Positions 1 through 7,567 of a stretch of 41,027 nt of DNA are shown here, in pieces. Location of the stretch: the NCBI GenBank assembly GCA_002495235.1, contig DAEG01000062.1, forward strand, positions 1,358-42,384. The letters run 5' to 3'. The notes under the pieces are model-generated. The model worked only from the letters and a program-made list of their open reading frames with translations. It was not told the origin of the DNA and did no database searches. Positions within the stretch are counted from its first letter, which is position 1. Each line of letters opens with the position of its first letter. The position numbers and the translations under genes are program-made. The DNA is from Euryarchaeota archaeon UBA287. Lineage in GTDB: Archaea; Thermoplasmatota; UBA186; UBA287.

Positions 1-1
1 G

Positions 2-355
2 TTCGAGGGAAAGGACGAGAAGGGCAACACCGTGCGCATGGTGTCCGGTTCTGGTCCGACCCCCATGAGCCTCCTGCTGATGGCGTTTGGCGGCTGCACC
101 GGGCTGGACGTCGTATCCATACTGGAGAAGATGAGGGTCAGGCTGGATGATCTCGAGATAGACGTCAAGGGCGAGAGATCCGAGGAGCACCCAAAGACAT
201 ACGAGAGCATAGAGCTGGTGTACAGGATAAGGGGTGACGTGGACGAGGAGAAGGCCAGGAGAGCCATAGATCTCTCCATGGACAAGTACTGCTCCGTGGG
301 CGCGATGCTCAAGAATAGCGCTGATGTGACCTACAGGGTAGAGATCCTCCGCTGA
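2..355 (+). CDS. OsmC/Ohr-family protein (5' end outside window)
   Basis: The frame is open from the left edge, so the start and N-terminal part of this protein are missing; an in-frame GTG at 32 is probably internal. The visible 117 residues match the C-terminal two thirds of an OsmC-like fold. They include the PxSLLLMAFGGCTG helix start with the first reactive Cys and a second Cys in the KYCSVG segment. Family members act as thiol-dependent peroxidases or detoxify organic hydroperoxides in the cytosol using this Cys pair. The gene converges on the lipoprotein gene on the other strand, with a 9-nt gap. Family assignment is secure; the exact substrate is not visible. Confidence 0.85.
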   Translation, partial: FEGKDEKGNTVRMVSGSGPTPMSLLLMAFGGCTGLDVVSILEKMRVRLDDLEIDVKGERSEEHPKTYESIELVYRIRGDVDEEKARRAIDLSMDKYCSVGAMLKNSADVTYRVEILR

Positions 356-364
356 TCCTTGCGC

Positions 365-898
365 TCAGCCCTCGAGTTCCACCGAGCCAACGATCCTGCT
401 GATGAACCTGTCCCAGTCAGTGTCATCAAAGGATGAGCGCTCCCTGCGGAACGACAGCATCATAAAGAGATCCTCTCCCGGACGGTCCTCCACCCAGACG
501 ACGTCCGTGATCTCATAGTCCCCGTCCTTTGAGGTCCTCACCATCCTGTAGGTGTCCTTTCCGCCGATCTCAGCTCTGCCCTTCGCTATGATGTCCCAGC
601 TCTCCTCCAGAAGTTCGGACCACTCTTCAACAGATCCCTCAACGTCGGGATTGCGTGTCAAGTCAGCCCTGATCATGATCAGGGGATTTTTAGCCCTGTC
701 GCTCTCGTAAACCTCCATACGCATCTCCCTGGGAGAAGCGTCGGTCATCTCCATAGTCCAGCCCTCCGGCAGATCTATCGAAAAGCCGTATGCGCTCTCG
801 TACTCCTCGAATTCGTCTGGCAGCTCACCGGCCCCGATGCAGCCGGAGGTGACCAGGGCGGTGACCACGGCCAACGCAAGAATGATGGTTCTGTTCAT
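365..898 (-). CDS. Predicted lipoprotein, PsbP/DUF1795-like
   Basis: A 177-residue protein beginning with a short basic N-terminus, a hydrophobic stretch and a lipobox-like TSGC (Cys20), so it should be exported and anchored by a lipid at that Cys. The mature part contains YGFSIDLPEGWT followed by alternating beta segments and a late DTDWDRFISRIVGS helix. This is the pattern of PsbP-like/DUF1795 domains, which begin with a 'sIdyPegW' motif and have mostly unknown roles outside photosynthesis. The ATG at 898 lies about 26 nt downstream of a TATA-like box, so the mRNA is probably leaderless. It is divergent from the first thioredoxin gene. The domain call is by motif memory only. Confidence 0.7.
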   Translation of the reverse strand: MNRTIILALAVVTALVTSGCIGAGELPDEFEEYESAYGFSIDLPEGWTMEMTDASPREMRMEVYESDRAKNPLIMIRADLTRNPDVEGSVEEWSELLEESWDIIAKGRAEIGGKDTYRMVRTSKDGDYEITDVVWVEDRPGEDLFMMLSFRRERSSFDDTDWDRFISRIVGSVELEG

Positions 899-919
899 GG
901 AATTGGATGAGCTCTGGTC

Positions 920-930
920 GGATATAAGGA
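920..930 (-). promoter_or_regulatory. TATA-like box of the lipoprotein gene
   Basis: On the minus strand this reads CCTTATATCC, centred about 26 nt upstream of the ATG at 898. That places transcription start on or next to the start codon (leaderless). Confidence 0.6.
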
Positions 931-950
931 TTTCTGGACATGTTCGAGAA

Positions 951-963
951 AATCATAATAAAA
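951..963 (+). promoter_or_regulatory. TATA-like box of the first thioredoxin gene
   Basis: The stretch ATCATAATAAAA is centred near 958, about 27 nt before the ATG at 986. It decides in favour of that start over the upstream in-frame ATG at 968, which would lie too close to the box. Confidence 0.5.
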
Positions 964-985
964 CATCATGCGCATATGTGCCTTT

Positions 986-1429
986 ATGAGATCATTGGTA
1001 GCGTTGGTAGCGATCGGGCTTCTTCTCCCCGGCGTCCTCGCGCAGGATGCGGAGATAAAGAACATCAGTCAGGTCGACATCTCGAAAGGCGTGGTCGTTC
1101 TCGATTTCATGGCCACTTGGTGCGGTCCCTGCAGATCCCAGATGGGTGAGCTGAAGAAGGTCAAAGCCCAGTACGGTGACAAGGTGAGGATAATCTCTGT
1201 GGACATGGATGGCAGAGAGACAAAAGACATGCTTGCCAATTACAAGAAAGAGGTTGGGGCTGACTGGGAATTTGTGATAGACGACAACGGGACCTACAAC
1301 ACATACAAGGGCAGATTTCTCTCCGGCATCCCGACACTGGCGATACTGAAGGACGGCGAGAAGGTGTACAGTCACGTAGGGGTGACTTCCAGCACCGATC
1401 TAGCCAGAGAGATAGAGAAGGTCCTGTGA
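986..1429 (+). CDS. Exported thioredoxin-like protein, WCGPC type
   Basis: A 147-residue protein with an N-terminal signal peptide or anchor (hydrophobic residues 3-18, then VLAQ) followed by a thioredoxin/TlpA-like domain. The redox motif WCGPC lies at 45-49 and the cis-proline region at GIPTLAIL. It should reduce or exchange disulfides outside the cytoplasm. The start at 986 is chosen because it gives a clean signal peptide and fits a leaderless message; an in-frame ATG at 968 would add six residues. It is followed by a paralogue with WCPDC and by a CcdA-type electron transporter, which suggests that CcdA supplies its electrons. Confident as to fold and export; the physiological target is unknown. 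Confidence 0.88.
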   Translation: MRSLVALVAIGLLLPGVLAQDAEIKNISQVDISKGVVVLDFMATWCGPCRSQMGELKKVKAQYGDKVRIISVDMDGRETKDMLANYKKEVGADWEFVIDDNGTYNTYKGRFLSGIPTLAILKDGEKVYSHVGVTSSTDLAREIEKVL

Positions 1430-1449
1430 AGGATCCTGCTCCCCTCTCC

Positions 1450-1455
1450 TTTTTT
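1450..1455 (+). terminator. Possible poly-T terminator after first thioredoxin
   Basis: A run of six T preceded by a C/T-rich stretch lies 21 nt after the thioredoxin stop. Archaeal termination often needs only a T-run, and the next gene has its own promoter. The run is short, so confidence is low. Confidence 0.3.
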
Positions 1456-1496
1456 GCGGTTCGGCCGACAGGATCGCCGGCGCCAGATGTGGAAAA

Positions 1497-1508
1497 GTGT
1501 ATTAAACG
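1497..1508 (+). promoter_or_regulatory. TATA-like box of the second thioredoxin gene
   Basis: GTGTATTAAACG is centred near 1503, 25 nt before the ATG at 1528. It supports the short start over an upstream in-frame start at 1426 that would overlap the preceding gene and spoil the signal peptide. Confidence 0.55.
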
Positions 1509-1527
1509 ATCACCCTCATTCCGAGGT

Positions 1528-1968
1528 ATGAACGCATTACCGGTGTTTCTGGTGGCTCTGGTGATGGTGCTGCCCGGCGTTATCGCTCAGCAGGATGCGG
1601 GGATAATGAGAGTGAGTGAGATTGACCTGTCGGAGGGCGTGGTGCTGTTGGATCTCATGGCCACATGGTGCCCCGACTGCAGGAAGGAGATGGAGCAGCT
1701 CCGGGAGGTTAATGACGCTTATGGGAGTGAGATCATGATCATCTCCGTGGACGTAGACACGAGGGAGAGCGCCGAATTGCTCGCGGGTTACAGGGACGAG
1801 ATCGGGGCAGAGTGGCTCTTTGCGCTCGATGATGCGGGACTTAACGCAGAATACAGGGTCACGTACATTCCCACGCTGGTCCTCCTCAAGGATGGAGAGC
1901 AGGTCAAGAGGTACGTGGGCAATCCCTCTGCAGATACGCTGATGCGTGACATAGGAATGGTTCTCTGA
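1528..1968 (+). CDS. Exported thioredoxin-like protein, WCPDC type
   Basis: A 146-residue paralogue of the preceding protein: signal sequence at residues 3-20 ending in VIAQ, then a thioredoxin-like domain with WCPDC at 47-51 and YIPTLVLL around the cis-proline. Replacing Gly-Pro with Pro-Asp between the two Cys should change redox potential and partner choice relative to the WCGPC copy. The stop TGA overlaps the ATG of the ccdA-like gene by one base (TGATG), so the two are translationally coupled. This links the protein to a membrane electron carrier. The start at 1528 is favoured by the signal peptide and the TATA spacing. Target proteins are unknown. Confidence 0.88.
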   Translation: MNALPVFLVALVMVLPGVIAQQDAGIMRVSEIDLSEGVVLLDLMATWCPDCRKEMEQLREVNDAYGSEIMIISVDVDTRESAELLAGYRDEIGAEWLFALDDAGLNAEYRVTYIPTLVLLKDGEQVKRYVGNPSADTLMRDIGMVL

Positions 1969-2627
1969 TGGATCCTGCCCTTGCCGTAAGTGCCATGTTT
2001 GCTGGGGTCCTGACCTTTTTCTCCCCGTGCAGTTTCCCCATGCTCCCCGCCTACCTCGCATTTTATCTCGGTCTGGACGAGGAAGCGAGCGGAAAGGCGT
2101 GGAAGAGAGGGGTCATCAACGGACTCATATCCGCTCTGGCCTTTCTTATCATATTCTCGGCCTTTGGCATAATAACCTCTATTTTCGCATCCTACATAAA
2201 CCCGTACATGAGGTACATGGAGCCGGTTGTGGGCGTTGTTCTGATAGTTCTCGGCGTGCTGTTCATCCTCGGGAGGGGCTTTTCATTCCACGTCAACATA
2301 AAGAACCCCAAGGGCGGCATATTCTCTTTCTCAGCTCTGTACGCTCTGGCCTCGATAGGATGCACCCTGCCCGTCTTCATATCCATACTGCTGTTCGCTC
2401 TATCCGAGGGTGGATTTTACGGCGCATTGTTGGCCTTCCTGTTCTACGCCCTGGGCATGAGCGCCATGATGATCCTGATAAATCTCCTGCTGGCATTCGC
2501 AAAGCAGGGGGCTGTAAACGCGGTGCGCAGGAACATGGGTTTGATAAGGGTGCTCAGCGCAGCGCTGATGATCGGCATAGGGGTCTATCTCGTATACTAC
2601 TACTTTGACGTCTGGGTGCTCGCGTAG
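1968..2627 (+). CDS. ccdA: CcdA/DsbD-type membrane thiol-disulfide transporter
   Basis: A 219-residue integral membrane protein with about six transmembrane helices. It carries the two family Cys signatures: FSPC in the first helix (Cys21) and SIGC in the fourth (Cys132). CcdA proteins pass electrons from cytoplasmic thioredoxin across the membrane to exported thioredoxin-like proteins by switching this Cys pair between two faces. Its start codon overlaps the stop of the WCPDC thioredoxin gene, so the three genes form a plausible extracytoplasmic redox module. The 3' end overlaps the convergent FAH-family gene by 28 nt. Length is typical for stand-alone CcdA. Confidence in the family is high. 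Confidence 0.9.
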   Translation: MDPALAVSAMFAGVLTFFSPCSFPMLPAYLAFYLGLDEEASGKAWKRGVINGLISALAFLIIFSAFGIITSIFASYINPYMRYMEPVVGVVLIVLGVLFILGRGFSFHVNIKNPKGGIFSFSALYALASIGCTLPVFISILLFALSEGGFYGALLAFLFYALGMSAMMILINLLLAFAKQGAVNAVRRNMGLIRVLSAALMIGIGVYLVYYYFDVWVLA

Positions 2628-3388
2628 GCCACACGGTTCCTGAGCGTCCCTATGCCCTCGATCCTCGCCTCCATGAGGTCTCCGTCCCTCAGGAACTCAG
2701 GAGGATCCCTGAAGGCCCCTACCCCGGCGGGAGTGCCGGTGGCTATGACGTCACCGGGCAGCAGCGTCATGGTCTGGGTTATGTGCTCGATGATAGACGG
2801 TATGTCAAATATCATCTCGCTGGTGTTAGCCCTCTGCTTAACCTCACCGTTCACTCTCATCTCTATCTCCAGGTCCATGGGATCCTCTACGTCATCCACG
2901 ATCCACGGGCCCATCGGGCAGAAGGTATCGCAGCTCTTCCCCCTGAACCACTGCCTGTCGCCGAACTGGAGGTCCCTGGCGCTCACGTCGTTCAGCACGG
3001 TGTATCCCAGAATGTACTCGTATGCGCTTCTCTCCGGGACGTTCCTCGCTCTTTTACCCATGACCAGGGCGAGCTCAGCTTCATAGTCAAGGTCCCTGAC
3101 GATGTCGGGTTTTATCACAGGATCCCCATCGCCCACCACAGAGCTCACGGCCTTTGAGAACAGTATGGGCCTCTCCGGCCTTTTCGTCCTGTTCTCCTCG
3201 ACATGGCTGCCGTAGTTGAGCCCGAGGCAGATTATCTTTGTCCCGAAAAATGGGGCTGATAGCTCACACCCATCAAAGGTCTTTCTCGTCTCCTCTGCAG
3301 ACAGAGGTCCCTCAGTCTCTATCACCGTTCCGCTCTTGAGTATGCCCCAGTGCTCATGGCCCTCCGCTACGAATCTCGCCAGTTTCAA
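2600..3388 (-). CDS. Fumarylacetoacetate hydrolase family protein
   Basis: A roughly 262-residue FAH-superfamily enzyme. A short N-terminal domain precedes the catalytic domain, which has ICLGLNY, a DYEAELALVMG metal-ligand segment, NDVSARDLQ, the QWFRGKSCDTFCPMGPW loop and GDVIATGTPAGVG. Members hydrolyse or decarboxylate acylpyruvates or isomerise 2-hydroxymuconate-type acids using Mg2+; the substrate here cannot be read from sequence. The start is probably the TTG at 3388, giving MKLARF as in relatives and overlapping the stop of the upstream protease gene (TTGA). An in-frame GTG at 3415 would add nine residues and overlap by 31 nt. It is co-transcribed with the Lon-like protease gene, with no obvious functional link. 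Confidence 0.88.
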   Translation of the reverse strand: MKLARFVAEGHEHWGILKSGTVIETEGPLSAEETRKTFDGCELSAPFFGTKIICLGLNYGSHVEENRTKRPERPILFSKAVSSVVGDGDPVIKPDIVRDLDYEAELALVMGKRARNVPERSAYEYILGYTVLNDVSARDLQFGDRQWFRGKSCDTFCPMGPWIVDDVEDPMDLEIEMRVNGEVKQRANTSEMIFDIPSIIEHITQTMTLLPGDVIATGTPAGVGAFRDPPEFLRDGDLMEARIEGIGTLRNRVAYASTQTSK

Positions 3389-5052
3389 GGTGCACCGCTC
3401 GTTCTCGCTATGCACTCGGCGAACTTGTAGTCCATCAGCGGCTGTGTTGATTCCTCTTCCTCATGGCTCTCACCACTCTCCAGGTAGGCTAGCGCGAGCA
3501 CGGGATTTATGCCAGAACTCTGAGCCCGGGCTATGGCGCTCCTCGCGTTCTCCCGAGCCACCGCTATGCTTTCACCATCCATGCCCCTGGCACCCAGCTC
3601 TATGACAAGCTCGGATAAGGCCAGTGCTTTTGAGGCGAGCACGACGGCTCCGGCGGTGTAGCTGTCATTCACGGCGCTCTTGGCCCTGACGAGCTCATCA
3701 TTGGCCTGAGCGAGCACGGATAGGAGCTCCGTCGGTGTGGAGAACTGAGCGTACATGAGGGTCTCTTCCGCCGCGTTCGTGGTTGAGAGGGCCAGCGACG
3801 TTACGTAATCCTCGCTAAACTCTTCACTCGCCTTTGTCGATTTTGCCATGTCGAACCACCACTCGGCGCTTTTTGCCCTCTCTGCGGCGTAGGAGAGGGT
3901 GAACATTCCGTCCGCCACGTTGCCGTTCTCTGTGAGGTTGTAGCCCATCTCGAAGTTCTCCTTTGCCTCTATGATCTTCTCCTCCGCGGCTCCGAAGCAC
4001 TGCAGATACGCCATGTTATAGTTCTTGGTCTCGTTCTTTATCCTGCTATCCACCCTCTCGATCTCATCCCCTATCTCTTTGAGGCCTCTCTGCGGGTCTG
4101 TGCGGTATTTCTCATAGTTTGACACATAGCTGGAGTATATTATCGATTCGAAGAATGAGGACGCGGCAGAATAATACTTCCCCCGGGACATGAAGTTCTG
4201 ACCGTTTACGATCCTGTTGCGCGACTCTTCAAGGTATCCCTCTGTCGATGAGCTGTTGGCCCTCTGAGCGCTGGCGTAGCCGCCCTTTGCCTCAGCCTCC
4301 AGCTCTCTTGCGTGCGTTTCCATGAGCTGTTGGTACTCTGAGTCGTCTATCGTCCCTGCGCTCTGTCGTTCTATCCTCTCGCCGGTGAACTCTCTCACCG
4401 CCTCTCTCACGTCAGAGATCTCCTTCACCACCACGCCCAGCTCCTTTCCGTAATCTATCAGGTTCATCTCCGCAGGTTTTTGACTTGTTATGACAATGGG
4501 GCCTATCTGTCTTGCGCTTGTTTCCATGTAGGAGTAGTTGGCCTGGCCCTTAGGCAGGAGAAAGACCTTTGCCCCCCCCTCCTTGGCAGCCTCCATCTTC
4601 TGAGGTATGCCGCTCACAGGCCCTATGCTGCCGTCAGGGCTTATGGTCCCGGTCATCATGACATCCTTTCTCAGCTTCAGACCATTCAGCGCGGAGACCA
4701 TGGCCACGGTCATGGCACCGCCAGCCGATGTACCGCCTATCATCTGTGCTTCTCCGCGCACGACCACGAAGAAATCGTAGCTGTTCAGGCTCTTGTTGGC
4801 CACCGAGCAGGCGACGCTCGCGGCCATGCGGGCGCTGCTCTGCATGTCTATCTCGGTCAGGGGAAAAGTGTCCACGAACACGTGCCCGCTTCCGGGCTCC
4901 ACTCTCACGCGCATGGTTGAGAGAGAACCCACCATTCCTTCATCTGTCTGGGCAACAGCCGGCGCATAGACCTCGGCCCATTCCTGATCCTTCAGGGCTA
5001 AAGCCGGCATAGCTAGCGCCAACACTATCAGCGCAACCATGATCTTTCTCAT
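3385..5052 (-). CDS. Exported ATPase-less Lon-type serine protease (S16 fold, COG1750-like)
   Basis: A 555-residue protein with a signal sequence (residues 3-19) and a Lon-type proteolytic domain at roughly 45-230. The catalytic Ser109 lies in GGTSAGGAM and the catalytic Lys152 in SGIPQKMEAA, followed by GGAKVFLLP. There is no AAA+ ATPase domain, so it cannot be a classical Lon; this architecture matches the archaeal secreted protease group COG1750. The remaining 300 residues are helical, Ala/Glu/Ser-rich and probably coiled coil, perhaps for oligomerisation or substrate capture. The start at 5052 gives the best signal peptide and lies 25 nt from a TATA-like box; upstream in-frame ATGs at 5070 and 5145 and the open start at 5163 are disfavoured. 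It heads an operon with the FAH-family gene. Confidence 0.85.
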   Translation of the reverse strand: MRKIMVALIVLALAMPALALKDQEWAEVYAPAVAQTDEGMVGSLSTMRVRVEPGSGHVFVDTFPLTEIDMQSSARMAASVACSVANKSLNSYDFFVVVRGEAQMIGGTSAGGAMTVAMVSALNGLKLRKDVMMTGTISPDGSIGPVSGIPQKMEAAKEGGAKVFLLPKGQANYSYMETSARQIGPIVITSQKPAEMNLIDYGKELGVVVKEISDVREAVREFTGERIERQSAGTIDDSEYQQLMETHARELEAEAKGGYASAQRANSSSTEGYLEESRNRIVNGQNFMSRGKYYSAASSFFESIIYSSYVSNYEKYRTDPQRGLKEIGDEIERVDSRIKNETKNYNMAYLQCFGAAEEKIIEAKENFEMGYNLTENGNVADGMFTLSYAAERAKSAEWWFDMAKSTKASEEFSEDYVTSLALSTTNAAEETLMYAQFSTPTELLSVLAQANDELVRAKSAVNDSYTAGAVVLASKALALSELVIELGARGMDGESIAVARENARSAIARAQSSGINPVLALAYLESGESHEEEESTQPLMDYKFAECIARTSGAP

Positions 5053-5072
5053 AGAGGTGATAAAGGACATCG

Positions 5073-5082
5073 GTGTATAACT
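5073..5082 (-). promoter_or_regulatory. TATA-like box of the Lon-like protease gene
   Basis: On the minus strand AGTTATACAC is centred near 5077, 25 nt upstream of the ATG at 5052, giving a leaderless mRNA. Confidence 0.55.
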
Positions 5083-5196
5083 TTTTTTCCAATGCTCTGG
5101 AATGTGTCTTCGGGCGGGAGCCTGACATAGCCGACGCAGGATGTGATCGCGGTATCCTGACAATGTTCATCACGCTGGTTATCATGTACAGAAAAG

Positions 5197-5208
5197 GTAT
5201 TTATAGAT
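5197..5208 (+). promoter_or_regulatory. TATA-like box of the caspase-like gene
   Basis: GTATTTATAGAT, centred near 5203, lies 27 nt before the ATG at 5230 and about 120 nt from the divergent protease promoter. Confidence 0.6.
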
Positions 5209-5229
5209 AAAGCGGGGACAGTTAATAAC

Positions 5230-6081
5230 ATGATGAAAAAAAGCCTTGCCTTTTTATTAGTGGCACTGCTCATCGTTCCCGTGGTCCCAATAGGAAGAGC
5301 GCAACAGCAGGAGTACAGGGCTGTTGTTGTTGGGATAGAGAACTATGAAGAGATAAATGCGTGCTCATGGGCTGATGATGATGCAAGGGCCATGGGTGAG
5401 GTCCTCTCTCCAAAGTGGGATGCGGTCAGGGTCCTGATAGACAGGGATGCGACCAGGGCGGGCATATCCGGTGCCGTGGACTGGCTTGCCTCTGAGGCTG
5501 GAGATGAGGACGTGAGCATGTTCTACTTTGCCGGGCATGGGACTAATGATGGGCAGGACACGTACATCTGCTGCTATGATGCCACGTTCGAGGGCGGCTC
5601 CGGGAAGATAGGCGATCACGAGCTTGCGGAGATGCTCGGGAGCGTGAAGGGGCAGAAGATCGTCATTCTTGACTCGTGCTATTCGGGTGGCTTTATTTAC
5701 AAAGAGTCCGCATCTATCAGGGGTCTGCCCGAATTTGTTCCCAGAGTCATGGCCGGAACGCCCGAAGTGGAGCTTGACAGCGGTCTTGCCGAGAAGCTCA
5801 GCGATCTCGCCATCGACAACTATGAGGTCATGACAGCGTGCGCCGTGGATGAGACCGCTCTCGGATCCCGCGCTCTTAAGCACGGGGTCTTCACTCACTT
5901 TCTGCTGGAGGGGATGAGCAACGCCGATCTGGTGGCGGATGGGGCTGTGACCACAAGGGAGGCCTTTGACTACGCGGATCCCCGGACGGTGGAATTCACC
6001 CAGAACAAAAACCACGACGAGCACCCGCAGTGGTGGGACGGCGTTTACGGCATGGACATCAGTATGGTGATGCTCTTATGA
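5230..6081 (+). CDS. Exported caspase-like cysteine peptidase (C14 family)
   Basis: A 283-residue protein with a signal peptide (hydrophobic 6-20, then GRAQQ) and a caspase/metacaspase p20 domain. The conserved order is visible: YRAVVVGIENY at the first strand, WADDDARAM, catalytic His103 in YFAGHGT and catalytic Cys150 in VILDSCYSGG. After the p20 part comes the expected MTACAVDETAL strand and a FTHFLLEGM helix. Members cleave after Arg/Lys or Asp depending on pocket residues; specificity is not readable here. The gene overlaps the following lipoprotein gene by 4 nt (ATGA), so the two are likely made together. It stands opposite the exported Lon-like protease gene. An ATG at 5233 is an alternative start. 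Confidence 0.9.
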   Translation: MMKKSLAFLLVALLIVPVVPIGRAQQQEYRAVVVGIENYEEINACSWADDDARAMGEVLSPKWDAVRVLIDRDATRAGISGAVDWLASEAGDEDVSMFYFAGHGTNDGQDTYICCYDATFEGGSGKIGDHELAEMLGSVKGQKIVILDSCYSGGFIYKESASIRGLPEFVPRVMAGTPEVELDSGLAEKLSDLAIDNYEVMTACAVDETALGSRALKHGVFTHFLLEGMSNADLVADGAVTTREAFDYADPRTVEFTQNKNHDEHPQWWDGVYGMDISMVMLL

Positions 6082-6371
6082 GCGGTAAAATTGCTGCCCT
6101 GCTGGTGGTTCTTGTGATCCTGGCAGGGTGCGCTGAAAAGACGGTCGGCGCGGATGAGGCGATAGAGATCAGCCGCGAGACAGACGAGGTGAAGGCTCTT
6201 CTGGAGTTCGATCCCGATGCACGCGCAGAGGTGAAAGAGGGGGAATACGACGGTGCGAAATGCTGGGAGGTCAGCTGGTATACCAAAAAATCGGTCAATC
6301 CGGATGAACCCGCCGTTTCAGTCTTCGTGGCCAAGGATGGGATCGTTCTTGATGTGCTGGGCATAAGATAG
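6078..6371 (+). CDS. Small lipoprotein, possibly PepSY-like
   Basis: A 97-residue protein with a hydrophobic N-terminus and a lipobox LAGC (Cys15 or nearby), so it should be a lipid-anchored exported protein. The mature part contains an ADEAIEISRET helix, EGEYDGAKCWEVSWYT and VSVFVAKDGIVLDV. This helix-strand-strand pattern resembles one PepSY repeat, a domain found in protease propeptides and inhibitors. Its ATG overlaps the stop of the caspase-like gene, so a role tied to that peptidase (anchor, inhibitor or chaperone) is a reasonable guess from context. The PepSY assignment is tentative. Confidence 0.65.
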   Translation: MSGKIAALLVVLVILAGCAEKTVGADEAIEISRETDEVKALLEFDPDARAEVKEGEYDGAKCWEVSWYTKKSVNPDEPAVSVFVAKDGIVLDVLGIR

Positions 6372-6401
6372 CTCTGTCCCAGCGCCGTCTTCACGCAGCA
6401 A

Positions 6402-6413
6402 ATTATTTATACG
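6402..6413 (+). promoter_or_regulatory. TATA-like box of the chagasin-like gene
   Basis: TTATTTATAC, centred near 6408, is 25 nt upstream of the ATG at 6433. Confidence 0.6.
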
Positions 6414-6432
6414 GCCATGCGGTATAGAACAT

Positions 6433-6873
6433 ATGGAAAAAAAGATAGCATCTCTGGCCTTCTTTATGTCGGCCGCGATCCTTCTTGCGCCGCTTCAGAC
6501 GGAGGGTGGGATGTGCGGCGGCATACTCGGCAGGATCTCTGAGCTTATACGCCCCGGGGAGGCGGATATGAAAGCAAATGAAACGATAAGTGTGAAGATG
6601 AATGAGCAGTTCACCGTGGAGTTGGAGCAGGCCCTCAATCCGAGCTATGAATGGAGATGCACCAGGTACGATGAGGGATACGTCGAGCTGGTCGATGAAG
6701 GGTTCAAAGCGTCATCAGATCCAGATCGCCTCGGTGTGACGGTGAAGTACTTCAGGTTCAGAGCGCTCAAGAGAGGAACCACGGAGCTGAATTTTGCATA
6801 CGGCAGCATAGACGCCAGCGGGGGTCTGAGCGGGATAACCAGAGAGAGGAGCTATGCCGTAAAGATCAGCTGA
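6433..6873 (+). CDS. Exported chagasin-like (I42) peptidase inhibitor candidate
   Basis: A 146-residue protein with an N-terminal signal sequence (residues 5-20, then a GGMCGG region) and a beta-rich mature domain. It shows several chagasin-family landmarks: NETISVKMNEQFTVEL, the first inhibitory-loop position NPSYEW (canonical NPTTGYxW), and FRFRALKRGTTELNFAYG near the C-terminus. I42 inhibitors block papain-like cysteine peptidases through three loops. The first loop here is shortened relative to the canonical form and the central GG-rich loop is weak, so inhibitory activity is uncertain. It lies immediately downstream of the caspase-like gene but has its own promoter. The last 8 nt overlap the convergent GGGPS gene. 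Confidence 0.65.
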   Translation: MEKKIASLAFFMSAAILLAPLQTEGGMCGGILGRISELIRPGEADMKANETISVKMNEQFTVELEQALNPSYEWRCTRYDEGYVELVDEGFKASSDPDRLGVTVKYFRFRALKRGTTELNFAYGSIDASGGLSGITRERSYAVKIS

Positions 6874-7567
6874 TAGCCTCTATGATTGACCTCAGGGCGT
6901 CATACAGGCCCTCGATGGGCGTCTGCTCCACCAGTGTGCCTGTCACTATGTAGTCGCATCCGGCCAGGGAGAGGGCCCTGGCCTGTTCTCCCGTTCTTAT
7001 GCCGCCGCCGACTATGAGGGGTATGTCCAGTTCTCCCTTGACTTTTCTTACCGTGTCACTATCCACGGGCCTCTCCGCCCCGGATCCCTTCTCTACGTAC
7101 ACGGCCTTCATGCCGAAGAACTGGGCTGCAAGCGCGTAACCCAGGATCCTCCCGGAGTCGCGCTCATCTATGAACTCCGCCCTCCCGACCTCCGCGACCT
7201 TTTCGCCCCTTCCGACCACTATATAACCCAGAGGGATCACCTGCAGCCTTGATCTCTTTATCAGCAGTGCTCCTTTAGCCTGTTCCTCTATGAGGTATCT
7301 CCTGTCCTTCGAGTTGAGCAGCGACATGAAGAATATGCCGTCAGCGTGCAGGGATATCATGGCGCTGGAGGAGGGGAACAGTATCGTCTTAAGCCCGCTC
7401 CTCTTTTTGATCTCCAGTATAGTCCTGTCGATAATGTCCTGCCCCGGGTTTGTAGAGCCGCCGACGAGAATGGCCCTGCTCCCCGCCCTCTCGGCTATCC
7501 CGGCTATCATGCCCGCCTTTTCCGGTTCCTGTTTCTCCGGGTCTATCAGCGTGAGATGCTCTGTCAT
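6866..7567 (-). CDS. Geranylgeranylglyceryl phosphate synthase
   Basis: A 233-residue TIM-barrel prenyltransferase joining geranylgeranyl diphosphate to sn-glycerol-1-phosphate, the first committed step of archaeal membrane lipid synthesis. Recognisable parts are LTLIDPEK at the first strand, ILVGGST, FPSSSAMIS, GYIVVGRGEKVAEVG, KAVYVEKGSGAERPV and the phosphate-binding IPLIVGGGIRTGEQA and YIVTGT loops. The ATG at 7567 overlaps the stop of the UbiA gene (ATGA) and has a GGAGGA motif just upstream; an upstream extension to 7723 lacks family similarity. It is adjacent to the enzyme of the next step in the pathway, which strengthens both calls. Confidence 0.93.
   Translation of the reverse strand: MTEHLTLIDPEKQEPEKAGMIAGIAERAGSRAILVGGSTNPGQDIIDRTILEIKKRSGLKTILFPSSSAMISLHADGIFFMSLLNSKDRRYLIEEQAKGALLIKRSRLQVIPLGYIVVGRGEKVAEVGRAEFIDERDSGRILGYALAAQFFGMKAVYVEKGSGAERPVDSDTVRKVKGELDIPLIVGGGIRTGEQARALSLAGCDYIVTGTLVEQTPIEGLYDALRSIIEAIS

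Noticed and set aside
992..1375. Open frame on the minus strand across the first thioredoxin gene
   Set aside because: It mirrors the thioredoxin coding frame, has no promoter or recognisable motif, and the plus-strand protein carries the family signature.
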